64,000 bases of DNA from Verrucomicrobiota bacterium (lineage in GTDB: Bacteria > Verrucomicrobiota > Verrucomicrobiia > Chthoniobacterales > UBA6821): contig JAIOPL010000001.1 of NCBI GenBank assembly GCA_021413925.1, positions 1 through 64,000 of the forward strand. Direction: 5' to 3'. Below, piece by piece: positions 17,130 through 25,709 of the stretch. Position numbers and translations under genes: made by a program. The notes under the pieces were generated by a model. The model was not told the DNA's origin. It made no database searches and saw nothing but the letters and a program-made list of their open reading frames with translations. The stretch's first letter is position 1; every line of letters starts with the position of its first letter.

Positions 17130-18257
17130 ATGACGATCTTCGACCGCTACCTTCTCAACAAGTTTCTGATCCCGTTTTTTTACTGCGTTTCCGGATTCAT
17201 CTCGGTCTGGCTGGTCTGGGATCTGAGTGTCAACTTGCCGGATTTTCTTTCCGGACATGCCACCTTTGCCCTCGTAACGCACTACTATCTTCTGCAGATC
17301 CCTAGCGTCATCGTCCTAAGCGTGCCCGTGGGACTTCTCCTCGCCCTGCTCTACACACTAACCCAGATGTCCCGGCGTAACGAGATCATCTCCATGCTTT
17401 GCGCAGGCGTCAGCCTCTACAGGATTTTCGTCCCACTGGTAATTGTTGGACTCGTCATGACGGCTCTTCTAGGGGCCCTTAACTACCGACTGGCTCCGCA
17501 GGCTGGATCCTCAAGCGAAGAGATCAAGAGCGAGATCAAGTCGGGACAGAAGGCGTTTAACGGGATTAACAATCATCTCTTCCGCAACCGCGAGGACCGC
17601 CGACTCTGGTATCTCACTGCCATGTTCACCAAGGCCAACCAAGCCTTGAATGTCGAGATCATCCAGCAGAACGAGTCGGGAGTCGTGACGGAGAAATGGT
17701 ATACTCCCCATGCCACCTATCTACCTGAAACCGGAACATGGTCACTCATGGATGCCAGGCATGTGATCGTCGATGAATCGGGAAACCAAGTCTCCTCAGA
17801 GTCCTCCCCACGCCTAGAAATCAAGGGTTGGCATGAAACCCCTTGGAAAATCGCCAGCTCGAAGATGAACTCTGATTTCATGGGGCTCCCAGAACTGACC
17901 GATTATCTGCGCTACAATGCTGAGTTTCCAGAGACTCGCCTAGCGCCCTTCGTGACTCATTGGAACTACCGCTGGGCCCTTCCCTGGATCTGTTTTGTGG
18001 TGATCTTTATCGCGGGTCCCATGGGTGTGGTCATCGGGCGCCGCGGGATTATGGGAGGGGTTACCGCGGCGATCGGACTCTTCGCCGCGCTGATTTTCTC
18101 AAGCAGCCTCTTCATTGCCCTCGGCAAGGGGGATCGCATCCCGGGATGGGTTGCAGGATGGGGGCCGATCCTGATCTTCCTGTCCATAGGAATCCTCTTC
18201 TTCTGGATCAAGGCAACGGGCCGGGAGCTTCCAAAGTTGCGGTTGCCCGGCTTCTGA
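17130..18257 (+). CDS. LptF/LptG-family LPS export permease
   Basis: From MTIFDRYLLNKFLIPFFY (17130) this has 375 residues. The family layout is clear: two helices (~17-38 and ~48-80), a third at ~102-125, a large periplasmic beta-jellyroll region (~125-270), then three C-terminal helices ending in SIGILFFWIK. With LptB and the partner permease it would pull LPS from the inner membrane. Only one of the two permeases is here, and I cannot tell F from G. The open frame starts 15 codons earlier but without the family motif. Confidence 0.88.
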   Translation: MTIFDRYLLNKFLIPFFYCVSGFISVWLVWDLSVNLPDFLSGHATFALVTHYYLLQIPSVIVLSVPVGLLLALLYTLTQMSRRNEIISMLCAGVSLYRIFVPLVIVGLVMTALLGALNYRLAPQAGSSSEEIKSEIKSGQKAFNGINNHLFRNREDRRLWYLTAMFTKANQALNVEIIQQNESGVVTEKWYTPHATYLPETGTWSLMDARHVIVDESGNQVSSESSPRLEIKGWHETPWKIASSKMNSDFMGLPELTDYLRYNAEFPETRLAPFVTHWNYRWALPWICFVVIFIAGPMGVVIGRRGIMGGVTAAIGLFAALIFSSSLFIALGKGDRIPGWVAGWGPILIFLSIGILFFWIKATGRELPKLRLPGF

Positions 18258-18281
18258 TCCTAGCCTAAAATCGCCTGATAC

Positions 18282-18854
18282 ATGCAGCAGGACTGGAACA
18301 TCAAGGCACGCTCCGAGGCATGCGACGCCACCGGACGACCCTTCGCCAAGGGGGAAATCTTCCATGCAGCCCTCTTTATTGAAGGCCAGGGATTCCGCCG
18401 CAGCGACCTCTGTGAGGAGGCATGGAAGACTCGTTCGCTCGACCCAAGCTCCGAGCCTCCCTTCTCCGCATGGCGCTCCAAATTCGAGCCTCCCGCTCCT
18501 CCCCCGCTGGAACCGCTGCCACGCGATGATGCCGAAGGGATGCTGCGCAGGCTGATCGAAAGCAATGATCCAGCCCACACCAACACCCGCTACCTGCTCG
18601 CGGTCATGCTGGAACGCAAGCGGGTCCTGAAGCCGCAGCCCTCTCCCGACACGACAACGCTGATCTACGAACGGGCAGGAACCGGCGAGACCTTCATCAT
18701 CACCGACCCGAATCTCTCCCTATCTGATCTGGTTGCCGTCCAGGAGGAGGTCTCTGCACTCCTTTCTGGTCTCTCTGCACCAGCACTGACTCCGGTTCAG
18801 GAGCCTGTAGCAGCAGAGTCGGAGACTACGTCCTCTCCGGCTGAAGAGGCCTGA
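18282..18854 (+). CDS. Conserved-looking protein of unknown function
   Basis: This 190-residue soluble protein starts MQQDWNIKARSEACDATG. Two parts are visible. An N-terminal ~90 residues has spaced Cys and Trp (SEACDATGRPF, RRSDLCEEAW, FSAWRSKFE), which could bind a metal or simply be structural. A helical part (~88-165, AEGMLRRLIESND… RYLLAVMLERKRVL) follows. The tail is Ala/Pro/Thr-rich. The 24-base gap to the Lpt permease and 17-base gap to dus suggest an operon. I recognise no named family. Confidence 0.72.
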   Translation: MQQDWNIKARSEACDATGRPFAKGEIFHAALFIEGQGFRRSDLCEEAWKTRSLDPSSEPPFSAWRSKFEPPAPPPLEPLPRDDAEGMLRRLIESNDPAHTNTRYLLAVMLERKRVLKPQPSPDTTTLIYERAGTGETFIITDPNLSLSDLVAVQEEVSALLSGLSAPALTPVQEPVAAESETTSSPAEEA

Positions 18855-18871
18855 ATTACCTTCCATACCTC

Positions 18872-19852
18872 ATGGAGAAGGGTTCCCTTCCGCTCTTCCT
18901 GGCCCCTATGGCGGGGGTCACTAATTCCATCTTCCGTACCATCTGCAAGGAAAAGGGAGCTGATATCCTGACAACGGAGTTCGTCTCTGCGGACGGCATC
19001 ATGCACCGGAATGCCCGGACGCGGGGCTATGTGGAGTTCACTCCCCTGGAGCGTCCTATGGGGGTCCAGCTGTTTGGAGGGGACCCAGAAAGGCTCGCTG
19101 AAGCTGCACAACAGGTCATCGACTGGGTGAAGCCCGACTTCATCGACATCAATTTCGGCTGTCCCGCAAGCAAGGTGGTCTGCCGCAACGGAGGCTCCGC
19201 GCTCTTGCGCGACTGCCCGTTGCTGGAAAAAGTCGCCAATGCTGTCGTGCGGGCCTGCGCTCCACTGCCCGTCACCGCAAAGATCCGTATCGGATGGGAC
19301 GCCAACACCATCAACGCCGTGCAGACGGCTCAACTCCTGGAGGGGGCAGGCATCCGACGCATCGCCGTCCATGGCCGCACCAAGGCACAAGGATACTCGG
19401 GTGAAGCCGATTGGGAGGTGATAGCCTCCGTCGCCGCCTCTGTCTCAGTTCCAGTAATCGGCAACGGAGACATCGCTGACGGCGCAACGGCACTCAATCG
19501 CATGAAAACAGGGGTCTCAGGACTGATGATCGGGCGGGCGGCAATGACCAATCCCTGGATTTTCACCGAGGTGAAGGCGTCGCTCCAAGGAATTCCTTAC
19601 ACGCCTCCATCCTTAGAGATGAGGTGGGAGCTCGTGCGCCGGCATTGCTCTGAAGAAGTGGCATCCAAGGGAGATGAACGCTTCGCGATGCAGGGCATGA
19701 GGTCACGCCTCATGGCCTACACGCGGGGAATGCCGGCCGCCCGTCCCCTCCGCGCCAGCCTCTCGTCAGTTGGCTCCCTGATGGAACTCGACGACATTAT
19801 TGAACGCCATCTCCTGGAAATTCCCGAGGAGACGGCCCTCCTGATTTCTTAA
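18872..19852 (+). CDS. dus: tRNA-dihydrouridine synthase (DusB-like)
   Basis: Dus enzymes reduce uridines in the tRNA D-loop using FMN and NADPH. The 326-residue protein has LAPMAGVTNSIFR (FMN site), LTTEFVSADG, GVQLFGGDPE, DINFGCPASKVV (holding the catalytic Cys), GGSALLRD, VTAKIRIGWD, IAVHGRTKAQGYSG and VIGNGDI. It also has the C-terminal helical domain (~240-326). The motif set is closest to DusB. It is the last gene of a plus-strand run and converges on phoR. Confidence 0.93.
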   Translation: MEKGSLPLFLAPMAGVTNSIFRTICKEKGADILTTEFVSADGIMHRNARTRGYVEFTPLERPMGVQLFGGDPERLAEAAQQVIDWVKPDFIDINFGCPASKVVCRNGGSALLRDCPLLEKVANAVVRACAPLPVTAKIRIGWDANTINAVQTAQLLEGAGIRRIAVHGRTKAQGYSGEADWEVIASVAASVSVPVIGNGDIADGATALNRMKTGVSGLMIGRAAMTNPWIFTEVKASLQGIPYTPPSLEMRWELVRRHCSEEVASKGDERFAMQGMRSRLMAYTRGMPAARPLRASLSSVGSLMELDDIIERHLLEIPEETALLIS

Positions 19853-19896
19853 TCCGAATATCGCATGCCGGAATCCAGGGAAAAATCCCAAAATCC

Positions 19897-21177
19897 CTAA
19901 ACCGGCAGGAAAATCGTGAAGGTGGAGCCCTCGCCCGGGCGGCTATCCAGAGCCATACGCCCTCCGTGTGCCTGGACCACGTTTTTCACAATCGACAATC
20001 CCAGACCAGTGCCTCCCGTCTGACGGGCGCGGTCGCCCCCGACACGGTAAAAACGCTCGAAAATATGATCCTGATCTTGGAACGGAATCCCGGGTCCTTG
20101 ATCGCGGAAACTGATGGCGACTTCAAACCCCTGCAGCGATGCGCTGATCACGATGTCGCCACCATTACCTTCCTGGGGAACGCCGTGGCGAAGCGCGTTG
20201 ACCAGGAGATTCGAGAAGGCCTGTTCAATCCTGTATCCGTCAACCTGGACATCAGGAAGTGCCGAGCTGACCTCCAGCAGGACACGAGCACCACGTTCCT
20301 TCACTTCACTCTCCAAGTGCTCAACCACATTCGAGAGGAGCACTCCCAGGTTCGTAGGAAGAGTCTCGAGGCTACCCCCTTTTTCCTCCATGCGGCTGAT
20401 AGTGAGAAGATCTTCGATCAAATGGTTCAACCTGTCGGCGTGGCGGCGCATCACCGTTAGTGATTTACGCGTCATCTCGCGACTCAGTCCTCCCTCTTGA
20501 AGCGTCTCCAGATAGCCGTTGATGATCGACAGGGGGGTGCGAAATTCGTGCGAGACATTGGCTACAAATTCCCTTCTTACGGACTCCAATTCGCGAAGCC
20601 TGGTCACGTCATGCAGCACCATGAGACATCCTCCCGGGGACTTCATGTCGGGGGTCTTGAGCGTGGCGGCCGTCACCACCAGATGGCAACGATCACTTCT
20701 TCCCGGAATGCCGAGAGTCAACTCGCCTCGTTGCACTTCACCTGTGACTGCGGCACGTTGGGCTACCCCTTGGAGTTCATGGCCCATGAAGACTTCCGGT
20801 AGCAAGAGACCCTTCACTTCTCCACGCAGATTGAACATCCCGACGGCTGCTTTGTTCACCAGACGAATACGCAGATCATCTCCCGTGATGACCACGCCCT
20901 CCGTCATGCTCTCCAGAATGACCGCGATGCTGAATTCTTCCTCGGCAAGAAGGCTCTTCTGACGGGCAAGCGTTTCCGCGATGACCCTCAGCTCACCGGT
21001 AGGCTTCCTAAAGATCCATGGCAATCCACTCAGGATCACCGGCCTGAAATCGCCACCGGCTATCCTCCTAAGGATTTCCAACAGTTCCCTTGCCGGGAGT
21101 ACGATGCCGCAGAAAAACCACCAGAGACAGCAACCAACCAGAAACAGGCAGGCTCCCCAGAAAACAACGCCATGCAT
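19897..21177 (-). CDS. phoR: PhoR-like sensor histidine kinase
   Basis: The 426-residue kinase has one N-terminal membrane helix (~5-28), a short HAMP-like stretch, and a PAS domain (~80-190, MTEGVVITGDDLRIRLVN). The HisKA box is FVANVSHEFRTPLSIINGYL (phospho-His). The HATPase domain has N box SNLLVNALRHG, G1 DQGPGIP, F box IFERFYR and G2 GGTGLGLSIVK. There is no sizeable periplasmic domain, so the signal is likely sensed in the membrane or through partners, as for phosphate PhoR. Its ATG shares one base with the phoB stop (TGATG). Confidence 0.85.
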   Translation of the reverse strand: MHGVVFWGACLFLVGCCLWWFFCGIVLPARELLEILRRIAGGDFRPVILSGLPWIFRKPTGELRVIAETLARQKSLLAEEEFSIAVILESMTEGVVITGDDLRIRLVNKAAVGMFNLRGEVKGLLLPEVFMGHELQGVAQRAAVTGEVQRGELTLGIPGRSDRCHLVVTAATLKTPDMKSPGGCLMVLHDVTRLRELESVRREFVANVSHEFRTPLSIINGYLETLQEGGLSREMTRKSLTVMRRHADRLNHLIEDLLTISRMEEKGGSLETLPTNLGVLLSNVVEHLESEVKERGARVLLEVSSALPDVQVDGYRIEQAFSNLLVNALRHGVPQEGNGGDIVISASLQGFEVAISFRDQGPGIPFQDQDHIFERFYRVGGDRARQTGGTGLGLSIVKNVVQAHGGRMALDSRPGEGSTFTIFLPV

Positions 21178-21869
21178 CAGATCAACTGGGCGGGCGCCAT
21201 GAAGCGGTAACCCTCACCCCGGATAGTCTCCAAATAGGCCGAATGGAGGCCTAGTTTTTCGCGAAGGCGGCGCATGTGGGTATCGACCGTCCGCGTATCG
21301 ACTGTGCTGCGGTATCCCCAGACCTCGTGGAGCAGTTCGTCACGTGATTGAATCGCGCCTCCCTTCCCGATGAGGAGGGAGAGCAATCTGAATTCGGTCG
21401 AAGTCAGGTCGATCCGCTGCCCGTCAAGCATCACTCTTAAGGAAGTGCGGTCCAGAACGAAAGGACCTGCGGCAGCGGATTCTGAAACCACGTCTGGACG
21501 CGCCCTTTTCAGGAGGGATTGGATCCTGAGTAGCAGCTCTCTCGGACTGAAGGGCTTGGGCAGATAATCATCGGCTCCCAGTTCAAGCCCCTTGATCCGG
21601 CTATCCGCCTCACCCTTGGCACTCAGGATCAAAAGCGGAATGCCAGCCGTGCGATCTTTAGCCTTCAACTTCTTGGCAACCTCAAATCCGTTGAGCCGGG
21701 GAAGCATGATGTCCAGAATGATCGCATCCGGACACTCCTCCGCCGCCAAAGCCAGCCCCTCCACACCATCAGCAGCCACAATGACCCGCAGCTTGGCTTT
21801 TTTCAGATGATATCGGATCAGATCGGATACATCTTCTTCATCTTCAATCACAAGTATTGTCTCGGACAT
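21177..21869 (-). CDS. phoB: PhoB-like OmpR-family response regulator
   Basis: The 230-residue protein has a receiver domain (1-122: acidic pocket EDEEDV, phospho-acceptor in AIILDIMLPRLNGFEV, Thr/Ser in LILSAKGE, Lys in YLPKPFS). A winged-helix DNA-binding domain (~135-228, LTSTEFRLLSLLIGKGG … VDTHMRRLREKLG … YRFMA) follows. It is co-translated with the downstream kinase. PhoB is the best guess from overall resemblance. No pho box or pst genes in the window confirm a phosphate role. Confidence 0.85.
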   Translation of the reverse strand: MSETILVIEDEEDVSDLIRYHLKKAKLRVIVAADGVEGLALAAEECPDAIILDIMLPRLNGFEVAKKLKAKDRTAGIPLLILSAKGEADSRIKGLELGADDYLPKPFSPRELLLRIQSLLKRARPDVVSESAAAGPFVLDRTSLRVMLDGQRIDLTSTEFRLLSLLIGKGGAIQSRDELLHEVWGYRSTVDTRTVDTHMRRLREKLGLHSAYLETIRGEGYRFMAPAQLI

Positions 21870-22172
21870 GGTGTGGGTGGTCGTGAAATCCCGTGCTCTC
21901 CGTAGGAGCTACCCGAGTGGAGGCATGGTGGCAAGCGCCTCTTTGGGATGTATGACCGCGTCAAAAGCCCATGAAGACAAAAAAGCGGGCCGCCTTATTC
22001 GTCCCGGAAAAACCATGAAACCGGAACGAGGCGGCCCGCCCCCAATGTAAACCTGTATATTCTGACATCCGCCCCAGGCATTCGTTCAAAAATTTTATCG
22101 TTCCTTTGATTTTTTTGTTATTCTGCTATCCCTGCACAGTTGCCACCCCTAGGCGGCTTACCTTTTGAGATC
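21870..22172. other. Intergenic region between phoB and pfkA
   Basis: There is no credible gene in these 303 bases. The region holds a strong hairpin (21985-22039, listed separately). Close to pfkA is an AT-rich stretch (22081-22130) with an extended -10-like TGTTATTCT (22117-22125) about 50 bases before the pfkA ATG; no convincing -35 goes with it. The phoB promoter must lie in 21870-21984. I see no clear pho box direct repeats. Confidence 0.5.
21985..22039 (-). terminator. Strong rho-independent terminator, minus strand, orphan
   Basis: An 11-bp perfect stem (GCGGGCCGCCT, 21985-21995 with 22029-22039) encloses a second near-perfect stem (CGTCCCGG with CCGGAACG, one mismatch) and a loop. 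On the minus strand the structure is followed by TTTTTT. No minus-strand gene lies between it and pfkA, so it either ends a small RNA or sits in the phoB leader as an attenuator. Confidence 0.75.
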
Positions 22173-23171
22173 ATGAAAACTATCGGCGTATTGACATCGG
22201 GCGGAGACGCCCCCGGAATGAATCCTGCGATTCGCGCGGTAGCGCGGACCGCTGCCCAACAAAACTGCCGTGTGGTTGGCATCAATAACGGTTATGATGG
22301 AATTTTCGACGGGAATATCGAGGAACTCGGCCACCGTAGCCTAGCCTCCATCATCGACCGCGGCGGAACAATCCTCCAGTCAAGCCGCTGCAAACGGATG
22401 TACAGCCCCGAGGGCGTTGATGCCGCACGGGCTCGTCTCACCGAGCTCGGCATCCACGGCCTGATCGTTATCGGAGGGGATGGCTCCCTAACCGGAGCCC
22501 GCGAACTCGCGCGACGGGGTGTGCCCGTGGTGGGGATTCCCGCCAGCATTGACAACGACCTCTCCGGCACAGAAATGGCCATCGGCGTCGATACGGCGAC
22601 CAATACGATCATGGACTTGGTCGACCGGATTCGGGACACGGCCAGATCCCACCGTCGCTGCTTTCTCATTGAGGTGATGGGCCGCAATTCCGGATACCTT
22701 GCCCTGACCACGGCTATAAGCTCGGGCGCCTCGGTAGCTGTCATTCCCGAGTTCCGCTACAATATGGAGAAAATAGTCTCCCTACTTCACAAGCGCTATC
22801 AAGAGGATCGTGGTAATTCCATCGTGATGCTGGCGGAAGGCGTCTGCGGTGCTGAACCCTTCATGGAGCACATGCAGAAAGCCGTTCCCGGAGGGGAATT
22901 CGAGCAGGAAATCCGCATTACCGTCCTGGGTCATGTGCAGCGCGGTGGAAGTCCGACACACTTCGACCGCATGCTTGGCGCAAGATTCGGCGAACTGGCG
23001 GTCATGGGACTGCTTCAGCAAGAAACAGGGTGCATGACAGCACTCTCCAAGGGGAGCGCCACGCTGATCGACCTTGATAGGGTGATCGGAAAGAAGAAAC
23101 ATCCCGCCCCGGAGCTCCTACGTCTTGCCAGGAATCTGAAGGTCGAGTTCGGCGATACTGTCGAACTCTGA
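22173..23171 (+). CDS. pfkA: ATP-dependent 6-phosphofructokinase
   Basis: PfkA phosphorylates fructose-6-phosphate in glycolysis. From MKTIGVLTSGGDAPGMN (22173) it has 332 residues. The nucleotide site IVIGGDGSLTGA carries Gly after GGD, the mark of ATP rather than pyrophosphate use. The catalytic loop is PASIDNDLSGTEMAIG (Asp retained; no PPi-type Lys at that place). EVMGRNSGYLAL, AEGVCG and VLGHVQRGGSPTHFDRMLG complete the substrate site. Eleven upstream codons are not family-like. The next gene begins 36 bases on and may be co-transcribed. Confidence 0.94.
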   Translation: MKTIGVLTSGGDAPGMNPAIRAVARTAAQQNCRVVGINNGYDGIFDGNIEELGHRSLASIIDRGGTILQSSRCKRMYSPEGVDAARARLTELGIHGLIVIGGDGSLTGARELARRGVPVVGIPASIDNDLSGTEMAIGVDTATNTIMDLVDRIRDTARSHRRCFLIEVMGRNSGYLALTTAISSGASVAVIPEFRYNMEKIVSLLHKRYQEDRGNSIVMLAEGVCGAEPFMEHMQKAVPGGEFEQEIRITVLGHVQRGGSPTHFDRMLGARFGELAVMGLLQQETGCMTALSKGSATLIDLDRVIGKKKHPAPELLRLARNLKVEFGDTVEL

Positions 23172-23207
23172 TCTCCGATCCTTTCCTGCGCTGTCCGGTT
23201 CGCCATT

Positions 23208-23897
23208 ATGGAATCCCTCCTGACTCTCCCCATCGGGGATTATCGCGCTGTTGAGCTGAGCTTGCGCCTGACGATGTTGCTGATCGTCATGACGGCCCTA
23301 CTCCAAATTCTCTGCCTCAGCGTGGTAGAGCGACGATTTCGACTGCCCCTGACTCTCTCTTCGGTGGCATTGCTGGGAGCGGGATGGTTCGAGTCAGGCG
23401 TCTGGCTCGCCTGGAAGGAAGCCTTCGAGCTGGCAGGCACATCCTATTGCGTCACCGGTCATCTGCTAGCCGGAGAAGACCGGATCATCGCATTGTCCCT
23501 AGGTCTTCCGGCGATTCTTGTCAGTTTTGGCTTACTTCATCTCAATCCACGAGAAAAAGGGTTCCGCAACCTGTGTTGGACCGCTCTAGGATGGGCCGTT
23601 CTTGGGCCTTTTTTTCAGTTCGTGTCACTGTTTGGTTTTGCAAGCTGCTTGGCTCAGATTCGCAGAGTCTTGCGGGGAGCGACTTCAATCGTTGCCATCG
23701 CAAGCATGGCGCTGGGTTTCATTGTCACAGAGCTTGGGTACCTACATCTCCTACCGCTAGGAAAGACGGCTGAGAAAACTCTGGTCAGGGGAGAAATCAT
23801 CCATTCCCTCTGTGAAATTCTTGCACTGGTTGTTCCGGGAGTAGCCCTGCTGATTGGAATACTCAAGATCTCCGAAGAGAAACCGAAATCAGCTTAA
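23208..23897 (+). CDS. Lysine-less microbial-rhodopsin homologue (Rh-noK-like)
   Basis: This 229-residue polytopic protein aligns by eye, without gaps over ~65 residues (43-107), with Gloeobacter/xanthorhodopsin-type pumps. RFRLPLTLSS matches RYRLALLVSA, and AGWFESGVWLAWKEAFEL matches AGYHYFRIFNSWDAAYVL. R92 and P101 keep the helix-C spacing of RYVDWLLTVP. At the key places the residues are lost: acceptor Asp is A95, the helix-C Thr is G99, the donor carboxylate is S106, and the retinal Lys in helix G is L207 (CEILALVVPG against ADVLAKPVFG). E203 stands for the counter-ion Asp. The D-E loop is ~13 residues shorter. It cannot bind retinal by a Schiff base. The remote homology is my reading from memory of the family. 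Confidence 0.7.
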   Translation: MESLLTLPIGDYRAVELSLRLTMLLIVMTALLQILCLSVVERRFRLPLTLSSVALLGAGWFESGVWLAWKEAFELAGTSYCVTGHLLAGEDRIIALSLGLPAILVSFGLLHLNPREKGFRNLCWTALGWAVLGPFFQFVSLFGFASCLAQIRRVLRGATSIVAIASMALGFIVTELGYLHLLPLGKTAEKTLVRGEIIHSLCEILALVVPGVALLIGILKISEEKPKSA

Positions 23898-25090
23898 TTC
23901 AACGCCTGCTTAATCGCCTCCACCACCTGCTGCTGCTCATCAGGTCGGAGTCCGGGGAAGATGGGCAGGGCAAGACTCTCCTTGGCCGCTTGCTCGCTTG
24001 CAGGGAAGTCGCCCAGCTTGTGACCGAGGTAGGCAAAGCACTCCTGCAAATGGAGCGGCACGGGATAGTAGATGGCGCATCCGATCTTCTGCTCCATAAG
24101 ATGGGCCATCACAGCATCCCTCTTCTGGCTCCGGATCACGTACTGATGATAGATGTGATGGTCAAGGAGGCCTGAATCAGCAAAAGGTTCGGCAGGAAGT
24201 GTCACGCGGTCGAGGAGATCTGCCGCTTCGAAAGCCTCCCCATAGGCGGCAGCGTTCGCGCGGCGCGTGGCATTCCATCCATCCAGGAAGGGAAGTTTGG
24301 CCCGGAGAACAGCCGCCTGAATGGCATCGATGCGAAAATTGCCGCCGACTACCTTGTGGTAGTAGCGCTGCTCCATGCCATGGTTACGAATACGCCGGAG
24401 CTTATCGGCCATCTCCGCGTCAAGGCAGAGAGTCGCGCCAGCATCTCCGGCAGCACCGAGATTCTTGCTTGGGTAGAAGCTGACATAGGAGGTAGGGGCA
24501 ATAAGTCCGGAGGACTTGGTTCCTGACTGCGATGGATATTTCGCACCGAGGCTCTGGGCGGCATCCTCGAGAATTTCGATCCCGAACTCTGCCGCGACGG
24601 CGCCGATTCCATCCATGTCGCAACAGGCTCCGAAAAGATGAATCGGAACGATAAGTCGTATGCGGTTTCCCTTGGGGGATCGAAGATCACCATCAGCATC
24701 CTTCTTGAATGAGGAGAGCAAGGCTCGCAGACTCGCGGGATCCATCATGAAAGTGGCCGAATCAATGTCGCAGAAGAGAATCTCGGCACCGGTGCGATGA
24801 ATGCAACCAGCGGTGGCAAAGAATGTGTAGGGAGTGGAGATAACCGCATCACCCTCACCTATGCCCATCGCCATCAGCAGTGCCAGCTGAGCATCTGTTC
24901 CTGAGGACATTCCGACCGCATGACCACCACCGAGATATGCGGTAAGATCACTCTCAAACGCCTCCACTTCAGCACCAAGGACATAACCTCTATGTCCGAG
25001 AACGCGAAGGGCAGCCTCGCGGACAGCCTCATCGACCTGCGTTCCGAGACGGCTCAGGTCAAAAAGTGGGATAGGAAGAGGAAGAGGCAC
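23894..25090 (-). CDS. DegT/DnrJ/EryC1/StrS-family sugar aminotransferase
   Basis: The 398-residue PLP enzyme has GMSSGTDAQLALLMA (phosphate-binding), TPYTFFATAGCI, and ILEDAAQSLGAKY (Asp to the pyridine N). The Schiff-base Lys is in SFYPSKNLGAAGDAG, followed by RIRNHGM and GGNFRIDAIQAAVLRAKL. Family members aminate nucleotide-linked ketosugars for surface glycans. The sugar here is unknown, and no sugar-pathway neighbour narrows it. The 3' end overlaps the convergent rhodopsin-like gene by four bases. The first codons (MPLPLPIPLFDLSRLG) give the usual start. Confidence 0.9.
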   Translation of the reverse strand: MPLPLPIPLFDLSRLGTQVDEAVREAALRVLGHRGYVLGAEVEAFESDLTAYLGGGHAVGMSSGTDAQLALLMAMGIGEGDAVISTPYTFFATAGCIHRTGAEILFCDIDSATFMMDPASLRALLSSFKKDADGDLRSPKGNRIRLIVPIHLFGACCDMDGIGAVAAEFGIEILEDAAQSLGAKYPSQSGTKSSGLIAPTSYVSFYPSKNLGAAGDAGATLCLDAEMADKLRRIRNHGMEQRYYHKVVGGNFRIDAIQAAVLRAKLPFLDGWNATRRANAAAYGEAFEAADLLDRVTLPAEPFADSGLLDHHIYHQYVIRSQKRDAVMAHLMEQKIGCAIYYPVPLHLQECFAYLGHKLGDFPASEQAAKESLALPIFPGLRPDEQQQVVEAIKQALN

Positions 25091-25119
25091 CTGGCGCGAA
25101 AGAGCGTGAAACCAGCAGG

Positions 25120-25620
25120 TTACTTCACCACACCGAACTCAGCGCGCCGATTCTTGGCCCAAGCGGAATCGTTGCTGGCTGGATCAACGGGCATTTCGGA
25201 ACCAAAACTGACGGTCTGGACATTGTTAGCCTTCATGCCCTTGGCGATCAGGGCCTCGCGCACGGCCAGGGCGCGCTTCTCACCCAAACTGCGGTTGTAT
25301 TCCTGGGTGCCGCGCTCGTCAGTGAATCCGGCAACGATGACCGTTTTGCCGCTTCCCTTGAGGGCGTCAGCGACAGCGGCCACCTTGGACTCCTGGTCGG
25401 GAGCCACAGAGGAACTGTCATACCCGAACTGGACAGGCGCATACTGACCGCGCTGCACGTTTGAGCCCATGAAGTTGGCGCCCTCGGTCCGTTCTCCAAG
25501 CGGCGTGCCGCTCACATAGTCGCCGTCGACGCCGGCGTATTGCTTGTTCTTCTTGTTGGCACAGCCGGAAAGAGTAAGCAGGGCCGTGATGGAAAGGAGG
25601 GCAAAGGTTTGAAAACGCAT
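25120..25620 (-). CDS. pal: Peptidoglycan-associated lipoprotein
   Basis: Pal tethers the outer membrane to peptidoglycan as part of Tol-Pal. From MRFQTFALLSITALLTLSGC (25620) it has 166 residues. The lipobox LSGC is at the end of the signal peptide. The OmpA-like domain covers ~60-165, with VIVAGFTDERGTQEYNRSLG (NxxLG…R peptidoglycan contact), ALAVREALIAKG and AWAKNRRAEF. An ATG six codons upstream is rejected because the signal fits better from MRFQ. tolB precedes it on the same strand, but tolQRA are not in the window. Confidence 0.92.
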   Translation of the reverse strand: MRFQTFALLSITALLTLSGCANKKNKQYAGVDGDYVSGTPLGERTEGANFMGSNVQRGQYAPVQFGYDSSSVAPDQESKVAAVADALKGSGKTVIVAGFTDERGTQEYNRSLGEKRALAVREALIAKGMKANNVQTVSFGSEMPVDPASNDSAWAKNRRAEFGVVK

Positions 25621-25709
25621 GAATCTATACAGGGTCAAAAGCGGAAAAAGATCAAGAGTGAGGGTGCAATTTTCTTACTCGGAGGTTCACCTTTTGGCCT
25701 GTTTTACTT

